A DNA stretch of 64,000 nucleotides from Gammaproteobacteria bacterium Ga0077536 (GTDB taxonomy: Bacteria; Pseudomonadota; Gammaproteobacteria; Ga0077536), in NCBI GenBank assembly GCA_001464935.1, contig LNEL01000056.1, positions 155,114 to 219,113 on the forward strand. Reading direction: 5' to 3'. The notes below the pieces were generated by a model. It saw only the letters and a list, made by a program, of their open reading frames with translations, was not told the origin of the DNA and did no database searches. Within the stretch, counting starts at the first letter, position 1. The number at the start of each line of letters is the position of its first letter. Shown in pieces: positions 1-9,031 of the stretch. The position numbers and the translations under genes were made by a program.

Positions 1-2
1 GT

Positions 3-1250
3 GACGGCCACGAGCTTTACACCGTGGGCGCGAACGAGGGGTTGGGGCTCGCCGGCCCGCAGGAGGATGAGTGCGCGACCCTGCCCGATCTCGACAGCCT
101 GACGGTGTGCCCCTGGGACACGACGCAGGCCTGGCTGAACGCCGACCTGTATTACCACGGCGAACCCTATGCGAACGATCCGCGCGGCATCCTGAAGCGA
201 CAACTCGCCCGCGCCGCGGCGCAGGGCTTCCGCTTCAATCTCGGGATCGAGCCTGAGTTCTACATCCTCACGCGCGATGCGCAGGGCGCGCTGGTGCCCA
301 TCACGCGCACCCGCTTCCAGGGGCCGAATGCGTGCTATGACCTGAATCTCTCGACTGAATCGAACGTCTTCCTCGACCCGCTCGCGGCGTGCATGCAGGA
401 GCTGGGCTGGGGGCTTTATTCGTTCGACCAGGAATGCGGCCGCGGTCAGCACGAATTCGATTTCGGCTACACCGACGCGCTGACGATGTCGGACCGCTTC
501 ATCTTCCTGCGCTTCATGATTCGCAAGATCGCGCACTCGATCGGTGCGGAAGTGACCTACATGCCAAAACCGTTCGCCGGCGATTTCCGCAACGGCGCGC
601 ATTTCAACATGTCGCTCGCCGACCTGAAGTCCGGGCGCAACCTGTTCCAGAACGCGAACGCGCCGAAGAAAGCCGACCGCTATGCCAAGCGCTATGGGCC
701 GCCGCTGTCGGACCTCGGCTATCACTTCATCGCCGGCGTGCTGAAGCATGCACCGGCGATCTGCGCCGTGGCCTGTCCAACCTACAATTCCTACCAGGGG
801 CTGATCTCACGCGGCCAGCTCGCCGATTTTTCGTGGGCGCCGATCCTCGTCGCGTGGGGCGACAACAATCGCTCGGCGATGCTGCGCGCGCCGATGAACC
901 GGCAGTGCGTGGAGAACCGCGTCGTCGACATGTCCTGCAATCCTTACCTGGTCGCCGCGCTGACGCTCGCTGCCGGTCTCGAAGGCATCGCACAGAAGCT
1001 CGAGCCGGGCGATCCGGTCAACCAGGACATCTACCAGATTCCGCGCCGTGACTACGCTGCGCGCGGCATCCGCGTGCTGCCACCGACGCTGCTGCACGCG
1101 CTCGAAGCCTTCGATGCCGATCCGCTCGTCACCGACACGTTCGGCGCGGGCTTTCGCGACATCTACTACAACCACAAGATGCGGGTCTGGGAACGGGACT
1201 TCTACGAGGTTTCGACCGAACATCGCGAGCGGATGCTGACGGCCATCTGA
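3..1250 (+). CDS. Glutamine synthetase family protein (GlnT-like), 5' end outside window
   Basis: ATP-dependent ligase of the glutamine synthetase superfamily, joining ammonia or an amine to glutamate in the cytoplasm. The frame is open from base 3, so the N-terminal part (perhaps 30-40 residues) is missing; 415 residues remain. Family motifs seen in order: GIEPEFYIL (metal-binding glutamates), DQECGRGQHEFDF, NGAHFNMSL (the ATP/metal loop, diverged from the GSGMHxHxS of classical GlnA) and NNRSAMLRAP (the substrate-binding arginines). The diverged loop suggests the GlnT or gamma-glutamyl-amine synthetase branch rather than the main GlnA. It converges with the chemotaxis operon and ends just before a strong hairpin. 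The exact substrate cannot be told from sequence. Confidence 0.9.
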   Translation, partial: DGHELYTVGANEGLGLAGPQEDECATLPDLDSLTVCPWDTTQAWLNADLYYHGEPYANDPRGILKRQLARAAAQGFRFNLGIEPEFYILTRDAQGALVPITRTRFQGPNACYDLNLSTESNVFLDPLAACMQELGWGLYSFDQECGRGQHEFDFGYTDALTMSDRFIFLRFMIRKIAHSIGAEVTYMPKPFAGDFRNGAHFNMSLADLKSGRNLFQNANAPKKADRYAKRYGPPLSDLGYHFIAGVLKHAPAICAVACPTYNSYQGLISRGQLADFSWAPILVAWGDNNRSAMLRAPMNRQCVENRVVDMSCNPYLVAALTLAAGLEGIAQKLEPGDPVNQDIYQIPRRDYAARGIRVLPPTLLHALEAFDADPLVTDTFGAGFRDIYYNHKMRVWERDFYEVSTEHRERMLTAI

Positions 1251-1257
1251 GGTCACA

Positions 1258-1297
1258 GCGCGCCCCGGCAGTCCAACGGAAGAACTGCCGGGCGCGC
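1258..1297. terminator. Bidirectional hairpin between converging genes
   Basis: The arm at 1258-1272 (GCGCGCCCCGGCAGT) pairs with 1284-1297 (ACTGCCGGGCGCGC) around an 11-nt loop, with one bulged C. It fills the short gap between the glutamine synthetase stop and the cheB stop. There is no T-run on either side, so intrinsic termination is inferred from position and stem strength only. Confidence 0.6.
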
Positions 1298-1315
1298 AGC
1301 GTCAGCCGTCGGCGC

Positions 1316-2386
1316 TCAGTGGCGCCGGCAGATTTCCTGGGCGATCTCCGACAGCGGCACGCTGCGTTCGACGGCGCCGCGCTTCACCGCTTCTTTCGGC
1401 ATGCCGTAGACCACGCAACTCGCCTCGTCCTGGGCCACGGTGTGCGCGCCGGCATCGCGCATTTCCTTCAGGCCCGCGGCGCCATCGTCGCCCATGCCCG
1501 TCATGATGATGCCGAGGGCGTTGCGGCCGGCCACTTTCGCCGCCGAGCGGAACAGCACGTCGACCGACGGCCGATGGCGGCTCACGAGCGGACCGTCGAC
1601 GATATCCACGTGATAGTAGGCGCCGCTGCGTTTGAGCAGCATGTGCTTGCCGCCAGGCGCGATCAGCGCGCGTCCCGGGATCACGCGATCGTTGTGGCAG
1701 GCCTCGCGCACTTCGAGCGCACTGATGGAATTGAGCCTGGCTGCGAACGCAGCGGTGAATTTCTCCGGCATGTGCTGCACGATCACGATGCCGGGCGACA
1801 CGCGCGGCAGGGCCGTCAGCACCGCTTCGAGCGCCTGCGTCCCGCCGGTCGAGGTGCCGATGGCGACGATGCGCTCGGTGGTTTCGGCCATGGCCTGGGT
1901 GCCCGGGGCGGCGAGCACCGCGTCGGCGGACAGCTTCGGTGACACGGCCGGCAGCGGCGCGGCCGGGGCCCGCGGCCGGCCGACCCGCGCCTGCGCGGCG
2001 CCCCTGATCACTTCGATCAGATCGTTCGAGGCATCCTCGAGATAACGTTTGAGCCCCATCTTCGGCTTGGCGACGATTTCAACCGCACCTGCCGCGAGCG
2101 CCTGCAGGCTCGTCTCGGTGTTCTTCTCCGTCAACGTCGAGCAGATGACGACCGGCGTCGGGCGCTCGGCCATGATCTTCTTCAGGAACGTGATTCCGTC
2201 CATGCGCGGCATTTCGACATCGAGCACGATCACGTCCGGCCAGTCCTTCTGCATCCGCTCCATCGCGTACAGCGGGTCGGGGGCGGCGCCGGCCAGTCGC
2301 AGCCCCGGGGCGCGGATGATGAGATCCGACACGACCTGACGTACCACGGCCGAGTCGTCGACGACGAAAACGCTGGTCTTGTTCAT
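1316..2386 (-). CDS. cheB: CheB, chemoreceptor glutamate methylesterase/deamidase
   Basis: Cytoplasmic adaptation enzyme that removes methyl groups from chemoreceptor glutamates when phosphorylated by CheA. 356 residues. The N-terminal receiver has VVDDSA and phospho-acceptor Asp56 ([11 protein letters not shown]). The C-terminal esterase has the catalytic triad in IGTSTGG (Ser), VQHMPE (His) and MTGMGDDGA (Asp). The ATG at 2386 is chosen because it overlaps the cheD stop in ATGA, the usual sign of translational coupling; an upstream in-frame start would run into cheD. It is the last gene of the chemotaxis operon. Confidence 0.97.
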   Translation of the reverse strand: MNKTSVFVVDDSAVVRQVVSDLIIRAPGLRLAGAAPDPLYAMERMQKDWPDVIVLDVEMPRMDGITFLKKIMAERPTPVVICSTLTEKNTETSLQALAAGAVEIVAKPKMGLKRYLEDASNDLIEVIRGAAQARVGRPRAPAAPLPAVSPKLSADAVLAAPGTQAMAETTERIVAIGTSTGGTQALEAVLTALPRVSPGIVIVQHMPEKFTAAFAARLNSISALEVREACHNDRVIPGRALIAPGGKHMLLKRSGAYYHVDIVDGPLVSRHRPSVDVLFRSAAKVAGRNALGIIMTGMGDDGAAGLKEMRDAGAHTVAQDEASCVVYGMPKEAVKRGAVERSVPLSEIAQEICRRH

Positions 2387-2907
2387 ACGCTCACTCTCTT
2401 TCGTTTCGGCTCCGGCATCGAAAGTTTCGGCTGATGCTTCATCCACACCGAGCCGTCCCACACGTCGAGCATCACGACGCGGTGGCCCTTGCCGCCGACG
2501 TGGCGCGCCTTGACCGGCTGCCCGTGCAGGGCGAGCAGATCGAGTCCGGCATTGACGTTCTGCGCTCCGATCCCGAGTTCCTTAGCGCCGCGCACACCCG
2601 GAAACATGTCGCCACCCCCGAACAGCTTGATCTCGTACTCGTTCGGATCGGTGCCGTGGCGGATGGCCTCGTTGAGGAACATCAGGTATGCCTCGTCGCC
2701 GAAGCGTCCGTCGAGATCCTTGCCGCGGCGCCGCCCGCGCGTCGGCAGCAGGTAATGGCACATGGCGCCGTAGCGTCGGCGCGGATGCCACATCGTCATC
2801 GCGACGCAGGACCCGAGCAGCGTGCGGATGCGCACGTCCGGATCGGCGCTGAAATGGAACTCACCCGGCTGCAGGAAGATTTCAAGGTATTCGTCAGCGG
2901 GTCGCAT
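2383..2907 (-). CDS. cheD: CheD, chemoreceptor glutamine deamidase
   Basis: Deamidates receptor glutamine residues to glutamates and can modulate CheA activity; cytoplasmic. 174 residues, normal for the family. The catalytic Cys lies in LLGSCVAMT and the catalytic His in AMCHYLLP; the conserved FGGGDMF segment follows. It lies between cheR and cheB, overlapping cheB by 4 bp and starting 12 bp after cheR. Presence of CheD means adaptation here follows the Bacillus/Thermotoga-like extended scheme rather than the minimal enteric set. Confidence 0.96.
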   Translation of the reverse strand: MRPADEYLEIFLQPGEFHFSADPDVRIRTLLGSCVAMTMWHPRRRYGAMCHYLLPTRGRRRGKDLDGRFGDEAYLMFLNEAIRHGTDPNEYEIKLFGGGDMFPGVRGAKELGIGAQNVNAGLDLLALHGQPVKARHVGGKGHRVVMLDVWDGSVWMKHQPKLSMPEPKRKRVSV

Positions 2908-2919
2908 CGGAACCGACCC

Positions 2920-3726
2920 TCATTTCCGGACATAGATGGCCGGCTGCAAAGCCGTCAGCGGCAGGTCCATGCCGTGCAGGCTTTCCGAATGGCCGCAGAA
3001 GAAGTAACCGCCAGGTCGCAGTCTGGCGCACAGTCGCCGCACCACCTGCGCCTTGGTTTCCAGATCGAAATAGATCAGCACATTGCGCAGGAAGATCAGA
3101 TCGAAGGTGCCGACGTCCGGCAGCGTGCTGATCAGGTTGACCTGCAGGAACCTGATGCGCTGGCGGAGTTCGGGCACGATGCGGAAGGTGCCGTCCTGGC
3201 TGCCGACCCCTTTGAGGCAGTATTTCGTCAGCAGCGGACGCGGAATGTGCTCTGCACGCTCCAGCGCGTAGTGCGCGCTCTTCGCCCGTTCGAGGACGCG
3301 CGTGCTGAGATCGGAGGCCACGATTTCCCAGGGCGCCTCGCGCAGGCTCTCCGCGAGCGTCATCGCGATGCTCCACGGTTCCTCGCCGCTCGAGCACGCG
3401 GCGCTCCACACGCGGTAGGCGACCCCCGGACGTCGCTCGAGGACGGCGCGAGTGCGCAGGAAGTCGAAGTGCTTCGGTTCCCGGAAGAAATAGGTTTCGT
3501 TGGTCGTCAGCAGATCGAGCGCGATCTGCGGTTCCTCGCGCGACTGGCCGTCGGTAATCAGCCGGTAGTAATCACCGAAGCTGCGCAGGCCATGATGCGT
3601 CACCCGCTTCAACAGGCGGCTGGTGACCAGCGGCTTCTTGGCCGCACTCATGTTGATCCCGGCCTGCGTATAGACCCAGTCCCGCAGCAGACCGAACTCG
3701 TGATCAGAAAGGATGGGCGTGGTCAT
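2920..3726 (-). CDS. cheR: CheR, chemoreceptor methyltransferase
   Basis: SAM-dependent methyltransferase that methylates chemoreceptor glutamates. 268 residues. The SAM-binding segment is VWSAACSSGEEP, followed by the FDLIFLRNVLIYFD core. The beta-subdomain carries a glycine-rich loop KGVGSQDG that matches the RGTGPHEG loop of enteric CheR, the feature of CheRs that dock on a receptor C-terminal pentapeptide. That fits the receptor encoded two genes upstream, which ends in EFVKF. About 110 bp separate it from cheW, in which I see no separate gene. Confidence 0.96.
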   Translation of the reverse strand: MTTPILSDHEFGLLRDWVYTQAGINMSAAKKPLVTSRLLKRVTHHGLRSFGDYYRLITDGQSREEPQIALDLLTTNETYFFREPKHFDFLRTRAVLERRPGVAYRVWSAACSSGEEPWSIAMTLAESLREAPWEIVASDLSTRVLERAKSAHYALERAEHIPRPLLTKYCLKGVGSQDGTFRIVPELRQRIRFLQVNLISTLPDVGTFDLIFLRNVLIYFDLETKAQVVRRLCARLRPGGYFFCGHSESLHGMDLPLTALQPAIYVRK

Positions 3727-3835
3727 GCGAAGTCCCGGGCCATCGCGCGGATGGCCACATTGTGCTGTTGTCCGGCGATGCCCGCCGCAGGCTGCACCCG
3801 CGCCGGGCGGGGCGGACGCGGCGGACCCGATCCGA

Positions 3836-4345
3836 TCAGGCGGCGCGGGTGTTCGCGACGCCCAGTTCGGCTATCTCGTGCACCGACAGCACCTGTCCGC
3901 AGTCGAGGATGACGACGAAGCCGCCGTCGACCTTGCCCATGCCCTTGATGAAGTCGGCGCGCAGCCGGGCACCGAAGCTCGGCGGCGGTTCGATCTCGCT
4001 GGCGGGGATGTCGATGACCTGGTTGACGCCGTCGACCACCACGCCGACATCCATCCATTCGCCATCCGCCTGCACTTCGATGATCACCACGCAGGTCCGC
4101 CGCGTCTGCTGACCCGGTTCGCGGCCGAAGCGGACCGCGAGGTCGACGACCGGTACGACGCTGCCACGCAGGTTCAGCACGCCGCGCACGCACGCGGCCA
4201 TCAGGGGCACGTTCGTCAGCGTCGGATACTCGAGGATCTCCTTGATGGAGAGAATCGGCATCGCAAACGTTTCCTGGCCGAGCCGGAACGTGAGGTACTG
4301 CTGATGCTCGCCGCCGCCGTCGCCATTGCGTTCGATGGTGTGCAT
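3836..4345 (-). CDS. cheW: CheW, chemotaxis coupling protein
   Basis: SH3-like scaffold that links chemoreceptors to CheA in the signalling array. 169 residues: QYLTFRLGQETFAMPI begins the CheW fold, and NLRGSVVPVVDLAVRF is the typical receptor/CheA-binding strand pair. A clear ribosome site (AGGAGC) sits about 6 nt before the ATG. It starts 9 bp after the receptor gene and belongs to the same operon. Confidence 0.96.
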   Translation of the reverse strand: MHTIERNGDGGGEHQQYLTFRLGQETFAMPILSIKEILEYPTLTNVPLMAACVRGVLNLRGSVVPVVDLAVRFGREPGQQTRRTCVVIIEVQADGEWMDVGVVVDGVNQVIDIPASEIEPPPSFGARLRADFIKGMGKVDGGFVVILDCGQVLSVHEIAELGVANTRAA

Positions 4346-4354
4346 GGCCTGCTC

Positions 4355-6166
4355 CTAGAACTTCACGAATTCGGCATCGGATACCAGTGATTCGGCGACC
4401 TGGCCGCCGCTGCTGCGCGCAGACCGGCGCGCCGGTGCGTGACCACGGGAAGCCTGCTGACGGGCCGGCGCATGGCTGTTGCGGGAGTCCATCTTGAAGA
4501 AGCTCATCAGCTCGCGCAGTTGCACCGCCTTGCCATTCATCTCTTCCGCCGTTGCGGCGAGTTCTTCCGCGGCCGACGCATTCTGCTGGGTCGCCTGGTT
4601 CAGCTGGTTGATGGCCGAATTGATCTGCGAGGCCCCGGTCGCCTGCTCGCTCGAGGCGGCGGAGATTTCCTGCACGAGGTCGGACGTCTTCTGAATCGCG
4701 GGCACCATTTCCTCGAGCAGGTCGCCCGCACGCTCGGCGAGGTGCACGCTGTTGCCGGCAAGGCCGCTGATCTCCTGCGCCGCCACCTGGCTGCGTTCGG
4801 CGAGCTTGCGGACTTCGGCGGCCACCACCGCGAAGCCACGGCCGTGTTCGCCGGCGCGGGCCGCTTCGATGGCCGCGTTCAGCGCCAGCAGGTTCGTCTG
4901 GTAGGCGATGTCGTCGATGATGCCAATCTTGTCGGCGATGCTCTTCATCGCGTGCACGGTGTCGCGCACAGCCTGGCCACCATCCGTCGCTTCCTGCGCG
5001 GCCTTGCAGGCCATGCCGTCGGTGACCTTGGCGTTTTCGCTGTTCTGGTTGATCGACGCGGCCATCTGTTCGATCGACGCGCTCGACTCCTCGACGCTCG
5101 CTGCCTGCTCACTGGCGGCCTGGCTTATCGACTGCGCCGTCGCGCTGACCTGTTCGGCGGCGTTCAGGATGCTTTCGGTCGTCACGCTGACTTCGGCGAT
5201 CGTCGTCGACAGGCGTTCGACCGTTTCGTTGCTGGCGTCTTTCAGCGCACCGAACGTGCCGGAGTAGTCATTCGTGATCCGCTCGTCGAGGCGGCCGGCG
5301 GCGAGCGCCGCAAGGACGCGCAAGACCTCGTTCAGGCCCGTGTCGCAGGTTTCGAGCAGGGAGTTGATGCCGTCGGACAACTGCAGGAAGAAGCCTTCTT
5401 TGCCCTCACGCACCAGGCGCTGCGAGAAGTCGCCGCTCGATGCCGCGCTGACAATGCCGCCGAGCTCACGTTCGACCGCCACTTCGTCAGTGCGGTCCTT
5501 CCATTCGACGACTGCGCCCTGGCGCACGCCGGCATCGTCGAAGATGGGCGATGCGGTCAGCGAGAATGTCCGTCCACCGACGACGATCTGTGCGCGGTGC
5601 ACGCCGCGGAGCTGCCCCAGCAGGTTGCGCTGGTGCGCCGGATTCTTGTGGAAGGTGTCGAAATTGACGCCAATGAGGTGCTTGGCGTCGAAGTGGGCGA
5701 GTTCCTTGCGGATGTCACTCTCGGCGTTCACCAGCATGCTGCTGACAGAGCGATTCATGTAACGGATGATGCCGTCGGCATCCGCGATCATCACATTCGT
5801 CGTGGTGTTGTCGAGCGCCTGCTTGATGCGCAGGTTGCCCTCCTTGTCGTCGTTCAAGAACTGGTTCCGGACATCGTCCAATGCCTGCGTGATTTTGGCC
5901 TTGAGCCCGGGCAGGCGCGTCATCTGGCGACTGTAGTCGCCGGTGCCATATTCTTTGATGAGGTCGACGACCTCCATTTTCACGTCAATGTGTGACTGCA
6001 CTAGGGAGTTGATCGCGTCGGCCAGTTCGCGCTGCGTACCTGCCATCTGTGCGCTCGGCAGCTTGTAATCGATCGCGCCGGCGGCGTGTTCGCTCTGCAT
6101 GCGCCGGACCTCGGCGAGCAGATCAGTCATTTGGCGCGCGCCACTGTTGAAACCCAGAATGCCCAT
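4355..6166 (-). CDS. Cytosolic methyl-accepting chemotaxis protein with PAS domain and C-terminal EFVKF pentapeptide
   Basis: Chemoreceptor of 603 residues with no membrane segment, so it should signal from the cytoplasm. An N-terminal helical/HAMP-like part (about 1-115) is followed by a PAS domain (about 116-215, with [12 protein letters not shown]), further HAMP-like helices, then the signalling hairpin with tip [20 protein letters not shown] near residue 425. The last ~50 residues are a basic, Ser/Arg/Ala-rich flexible tail ending EFVKF, which fits the x-[HFYW]-x2-[HFYW] pentapeptide that tethers CheR/CheB/CheD. The start at ATG 6166 is preferred over GTG 6175 because AAGGTG lies 6 nt before it. 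The ligand is unknown. Confidence 0.93.
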   Translation of the reverse strand: MGILGFNSGARQMTDLLAEVRRMQSEHAAGAIDYKLPSAQMAGTQRELADAINSLVQSHIDVKMEVVDLIKEYGTGDYSRQMTRLPGLKAKITQALDDVRNQFLNDDKEGNLRIKQALDNTTTNVMIADADGIIRYMNRSVSSMLVNAESDIRKELAHFDAKHLIGVNFDTFHKNPAHQRNLLGQLRGVHRAQIVVGGRTFSLTASPIFDDAGVRQGAVVEWKDRTDEVAVERELGGIVSAASSGDFSQRLVREGKEGFFLQLSDGINSLLETCDTGLNEVLRVLAALAAGRLDERITNDYSGTFGALKDASNETVERLSTTIAEVSVTTESILNAAEQVSATAQSISQAASEQAASVEESSASIEQMAASINQNSENAKVTDGMACKAAQEATDGGQAVRDTVHAMKSIADKIGIIDDIAYQTNLLALNAAIEAARAGEHGRGFAVVAAEVRKLAERSQVAAQEISGLAGNSVHLAERAGDLLEEMVPAIQKTSDLVQEISAASSEQATGASQINSAINQLNQATQQNASAAEELAATAEEMNGKAVQLRELMSFFKMDSRNSHAPARQQASRGHAPARRSARSSGGQVAESLVSDAEFVKF

Positions 6167-6199
6167 ATTAGTCACCTTGCGAAAAATTGATGTTTGAAC

Positions 6200-8323
6200 T
6201 CACGCGACCGAAAGGCCTTGTGACCGGTGGGCTTCCGCCCGCTTGATGAGGCCCGGAACGTCGAGGATGAGTGCGACGTCACCGCTGCCGAGGATCGTCG
6301 ATCCGCTGATCCCCTGCAGAAACGAAAACAGTTTGCCGAGTGGCTTGATCACGGTTTGGAGCTCGCCGAGCAGTTCATCGACGACGAGTCCGGCCTTCAG
6401 CGCGCCGAAACGCACGACGACGATGTTCTCGCGCCGGCAGTCGTGATCGCCCAAGTCGAAGGCGTCGCGCAGCCGCAGGACCGGCAGTGCTTCACCGCGG
6501 ATGTTCAGAAAGCCCTGGTCGGTGACCGCACGGCGGTCGGCCGCCGACAGTTCGATGCACTCGACGACCACGTCGAGCGGCAGCACGTAGCGCGCGGCGC
6601 CGAGACCGACGAGGAAGCCGTCGATGATCGCGAGCGTCAGCGGCAGCCGGATCCTCACCGTGGTGCCGGACCCCGGCTGGCTGTCGATGTCGATCGTGCC
6701 GCGCAGCGCCTCGATGTTGCGGCGGACGACGTCCATGCCGACGCCGCGCCCCGAGAGGTTCGATACCGCGTCGGCGGTCGAGAAGCCGGGCTCGAAGATC
6801 AGCTGGTTGATTTCCTGCGTGGTCGGCGTCGCGCTGGCGCTGAGCAGCCCGCGCTCGACGGCCTTCAGCCGGATCTTCTCCGTGTTCAGGCCGCCTCCAT
6901 CGTCGCTGACTTCGATGACGATGCTGCCCGAGTCGTGATAGGCATGCAGGCCGACGCGTGCACGCGCGGTCTTGCCGGCGGCCAGGCGCTGTTCGGTTGG
7001 CTCGATGCCGTGGTCCATCGCATTGCGCACCAGGTGCATCAACGGGTCGCCGATGCGTTCGACGACCGTCTTGTCGAGTTCGGTGTCGCCGCCGGAGATC
7101 TCCAGTTCGATGTCCTTGCCGATTTCGCGGCTGACGTCGCGCACCACGCGCTGGAAGCGCTGGAACGTGGGGCCGATCTGCACCATGCGCAGGCCCAGCG
7201 CACTGTCGCGGACTTCCTCGACGAGACGGGCCAGGGTGGCGGCTGACTCGACGATGTCGCTGAGGCCGGCGCGCTGCGCGCCGGCATGGATGCCGGAGCC
7301 CGCGATCACCAGTTCGCCGACGAGGGTGATCAGTTGATCGAGCTTGTCGGCATCGACCCGAATGAGGCGATTGTCCTGCGACTTCTGCTGGCGCAACTGC
7401 TGCTGCCGATCGAGCGCTGCGTCGACGACGACCGGCGCCACCGTGCCGCCCGCGACCAGAATCTCGCCCAGCGGCGGGGCGCTGCCAGGGACATCGGTCG
7501 CCGCCTGCTGGGCCGCGAGGCCCGCATCGAGCTGTGCCGGCGTGAGCGCCGTGCTTGCCACGAGGATCTCGCCGAGCAGGGTGTGGTTCGCGGGGAATTC
7601 GGCAATCCGCTCGAGTACCTGTTCGGTATGGCTGGTCGGCGGCTGGATCAGGATTTCGCAGTCGTCACGCACGAAGTCGAACACGCCGTCGATCGTCGCC
7701 CGGTCCGCGTCGCTGCGCAGGCGGATGTCGAAGTCGAGGTAGCAGGCTTCCGGATCGATCTCGGTGAACGAGGGCAGCCGGTCGTATCGGGTCTGCACCT
7801 CGACGAGTTCGCCCAAGGTCGAGAGATAGCGGATGAAGGACAGCGGGTCCATGCCGTTGCGCAACACCTCGGGGCCGAAGCGCAGCGAGATGGACCAGAG
7901 GTCCGCGGCCACGTCAGTGCCCGCCGCGGCGTCGGTCGTGCCGATGGCGGCCAGCTCCGCCGACAGCGCGGCGTCCGCGTTGATCAGGTCGTCGGCCAGC
8001 GGAGCGTCGGTCGTGATCGGCAGGATCAGGGCGCCGATGTGGTCACCGCAACGCAGGAGCAGGGCACTGAGCGCCGAGGACAGGACGAGTTCGCCGTCGC
8101 GCAGGCGATCGAGCAGGGTTTCGACCTGGTGGGTGAAACGGACGATCGGGTCGAAGCCGAACAGCCCCGCCGATCCCTTGATCGTATGCGCCGCGCGGAA
8201 CACGGCATCGAGCAGATCTCGATTGCCGCTGTCGTTCTCGAGCTGCAGCAGGGATTCCTCCATCTGCGTCAGCAGTTCCTGACATTCGGCGATGAATGTC
8301 TGCAGGGCCGGGTTCAGATCCAT
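6200..8323 (-). CDS. cheA: CheA, chemotaxis sensor histidine kinase
   Basis: Histidine kinase that phosphorylates CheY and CheB in response to receptor arrays. 707 residues. HPt domain with His46 in FRAAHTIKGSAG; dimerisation segment around residue 320 (DKLDQLITLVGELVIA); ATPase domain with HLVRNAMDHGIEP, SDDGGGLN and GRGVGMDVVRRN; C-terminal CheW-like P5 domain. Between HPt and dimerisation helix are two LGEILV repeats (LLGEILVASTAL... and PLGEILVAGGTV..., about 7430-7590) that resemble MshEN-type c-di-GMP motifs but lack the leading Arg. The ATG at 8323 is chosen over 8329 because CCGGAGG sits 7 nt upstream of it. Confidence 0.96.
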   Translation of the reverse strand: MDLNPALQTFIAECQELLTQMEESLLQLENDSGNRDLLDAVFRAAHTIKGSAGLFGFDPIVRFTHQVETLLDRLRDGELVLSSALSALLLRCGDHIGALILPITTDAPLADDLINADAALSAELAAIGTTDAAAGTDVAADLWSISLRFGPEVLRNGMDPLSFIRYLSTLGELVEVQTRYDRLPSFTEIDPEACYLDFDIRLRSDADRATIDGVFDFVRDDCEILIQPPTSHTEQVLERIAEFPANHTLLGEILVASTALTPAQLDAGLAAQQAATDVPGSAPPLGEILVAGGTVAPVVVDAALDRQQQLRQQKSQDNRLIRVDADKLDQLITLVGELVIAGSGIHAGAQRAGLSDIVESAATLARLVEEVRDSALGLRMVQIGPTFQRFQRVVRDVSREIGKDIELEISGGDTELDKTVVERIGDPLMHLVRNAMDHGIEPTEQRLAAGKTARARVGLHAYHDSGSIVIEVSDDGGGLNTEKIRLKAVERGLLSASATPTTQEINQLIFEPGFSTADAVSNLSGRGVGMDVVRRNIEALRGTIDIDSQPGSGTTVRIRLPLTLAIIDGFLVGLGAARYVLPLDVVVECIELSAADRRAVTDQGFLNIRGEALPVLRLRDAFDLGDHDCRRENIVVVRFGALKAGLVVDELLGELQTVIKPLGKLFSFLQGISGSTILGSGDVALILDVPGLIKRAEAHRSQGLSVA

Positions 8324-8343
8324 CGTCATGCCTCCGGAGGCGG

Positions 8344-8658
8344 TCAGGCGGCGTTCGCCGGCGGGGCGAATGCGGGCGTGAGATTGAGCAGGCCGAAGAC
8401 TTCGGCGACGGCATCGCTGTGGGCGACCACGCGCACCGGGTGGCCCAGGGCCTCCACTTCGCGCTTGAACAACAGCAGCTGTTGAATGCCGGCGCTGTCG
8501 ATCTCGGCGACCTCGGACAGGTCGAGGTCGACCGGCCGCGCCTCGTTCAGCACCGCCAGCAGGCGTTGGTGCAGCGCCGACACGGCATAGATCGTCAGGT
8601 CGCCGTCGAGGCGCAGCGGGGTCGGGCCCTTGGCGCGAGATCCGGCTTTGCGGCTCAT
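8344..8658 (-). CDS. STAS-domain protein in the chemotaxis operon
   Basis: 104-residue single STAS domain, like anti-sigma-factor antagonists. The conserved segment VAEIDSAGIQQLLL contains the Ser that is phosphorylated in SpoIIAA-type proteins. It overlaps the cheY stop by ATGA and is followed by cheA after 20 bp, so it is made together with them. STAS proteins recur between cheY and cheA in several proteobacterial operons, but their job is not settled; a switch-protein partner for a serine kinase outside the window is possible. Confidence 0.85.
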   Translation of the reverse strand: MSRKAGSRAKGPTPLRLDGDLTIYAVSALHQRLLAVLNEARPVDLDLSEVAEIDSAGIQQLLLFKREVEALGHPVRVVAHSDAVAEVFGLLNLTPAFAPPANAA

Positions 8659-9023
8659 GGCAGCACCAGCTTCGACACGGCAGCGAGCATCTGTTCGGGC
8701 TTGAATGGTTTGACGACCCAGGCTTTCGCGCCGGCCGCCTGTCCTTCCTGCTTCTTCGATTCCTGGCTTTCGGTGGTCAGCATGATGATCGGCGTGAACT
8801 TGTAGTTGGGCAGCTGCTTGACCTCCTTGACGAAGGTGATGCCATCCATGTTCGGCATGTTCACGTCGCTGATGATCAGGTTGATCTTCTGGCCGCCGAG
8901 TTTGCTCAGGGCATCCTTGCCGTCGCAGGCTTCGATGACGTCGTAGCCACCGCCCTTCAGTGCAATCGAAACCACCTGACGGAGCGAAGCCGAGTCGTCG
9001 ACTACGAGGATTGTCTTGGCCAT
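8655..9023 (-). CDS. cheY: CheY, chemotaxis response regulator
   Basis: Single-domain receiver of 122 residues that carries the signal from CheA to the flagellar motor. Acidic pocket Asp9/Asp10 (VVDDSAS), phospho-acceptor Asp53 (ISDVNMPNMDG), Thr83 (MLTTES) and Lys105 (VVKPFKP) are all present. The ATG at 9023 starts 8 bp after the upstream receptor stop; the longer open frame upstream of it is a shadow of that receptor gene. The stop overlaps the STAS gene start. Confidence 0.96.
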   Translation of the reverse strand: MAKTILVVDDSASLRQVVSIALKGGGYDVIEACDGKDALSKLGGQKINLIISDVNMPNMDGITFVKEVKQLPNYKFTPIIMLTTESQESKKQEGQAAGAKAWVVKPFKPEQMLAAVSKLVLP

Positions 9024-9031
9024 GCTGAACC

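Noticed and set aside
2434..3912. 492-codon plus-strand frame across cheD and cheR
   Set aside because: The minus-strand reading has intact CheD and CheR active-site motifs; the plus frame has none.
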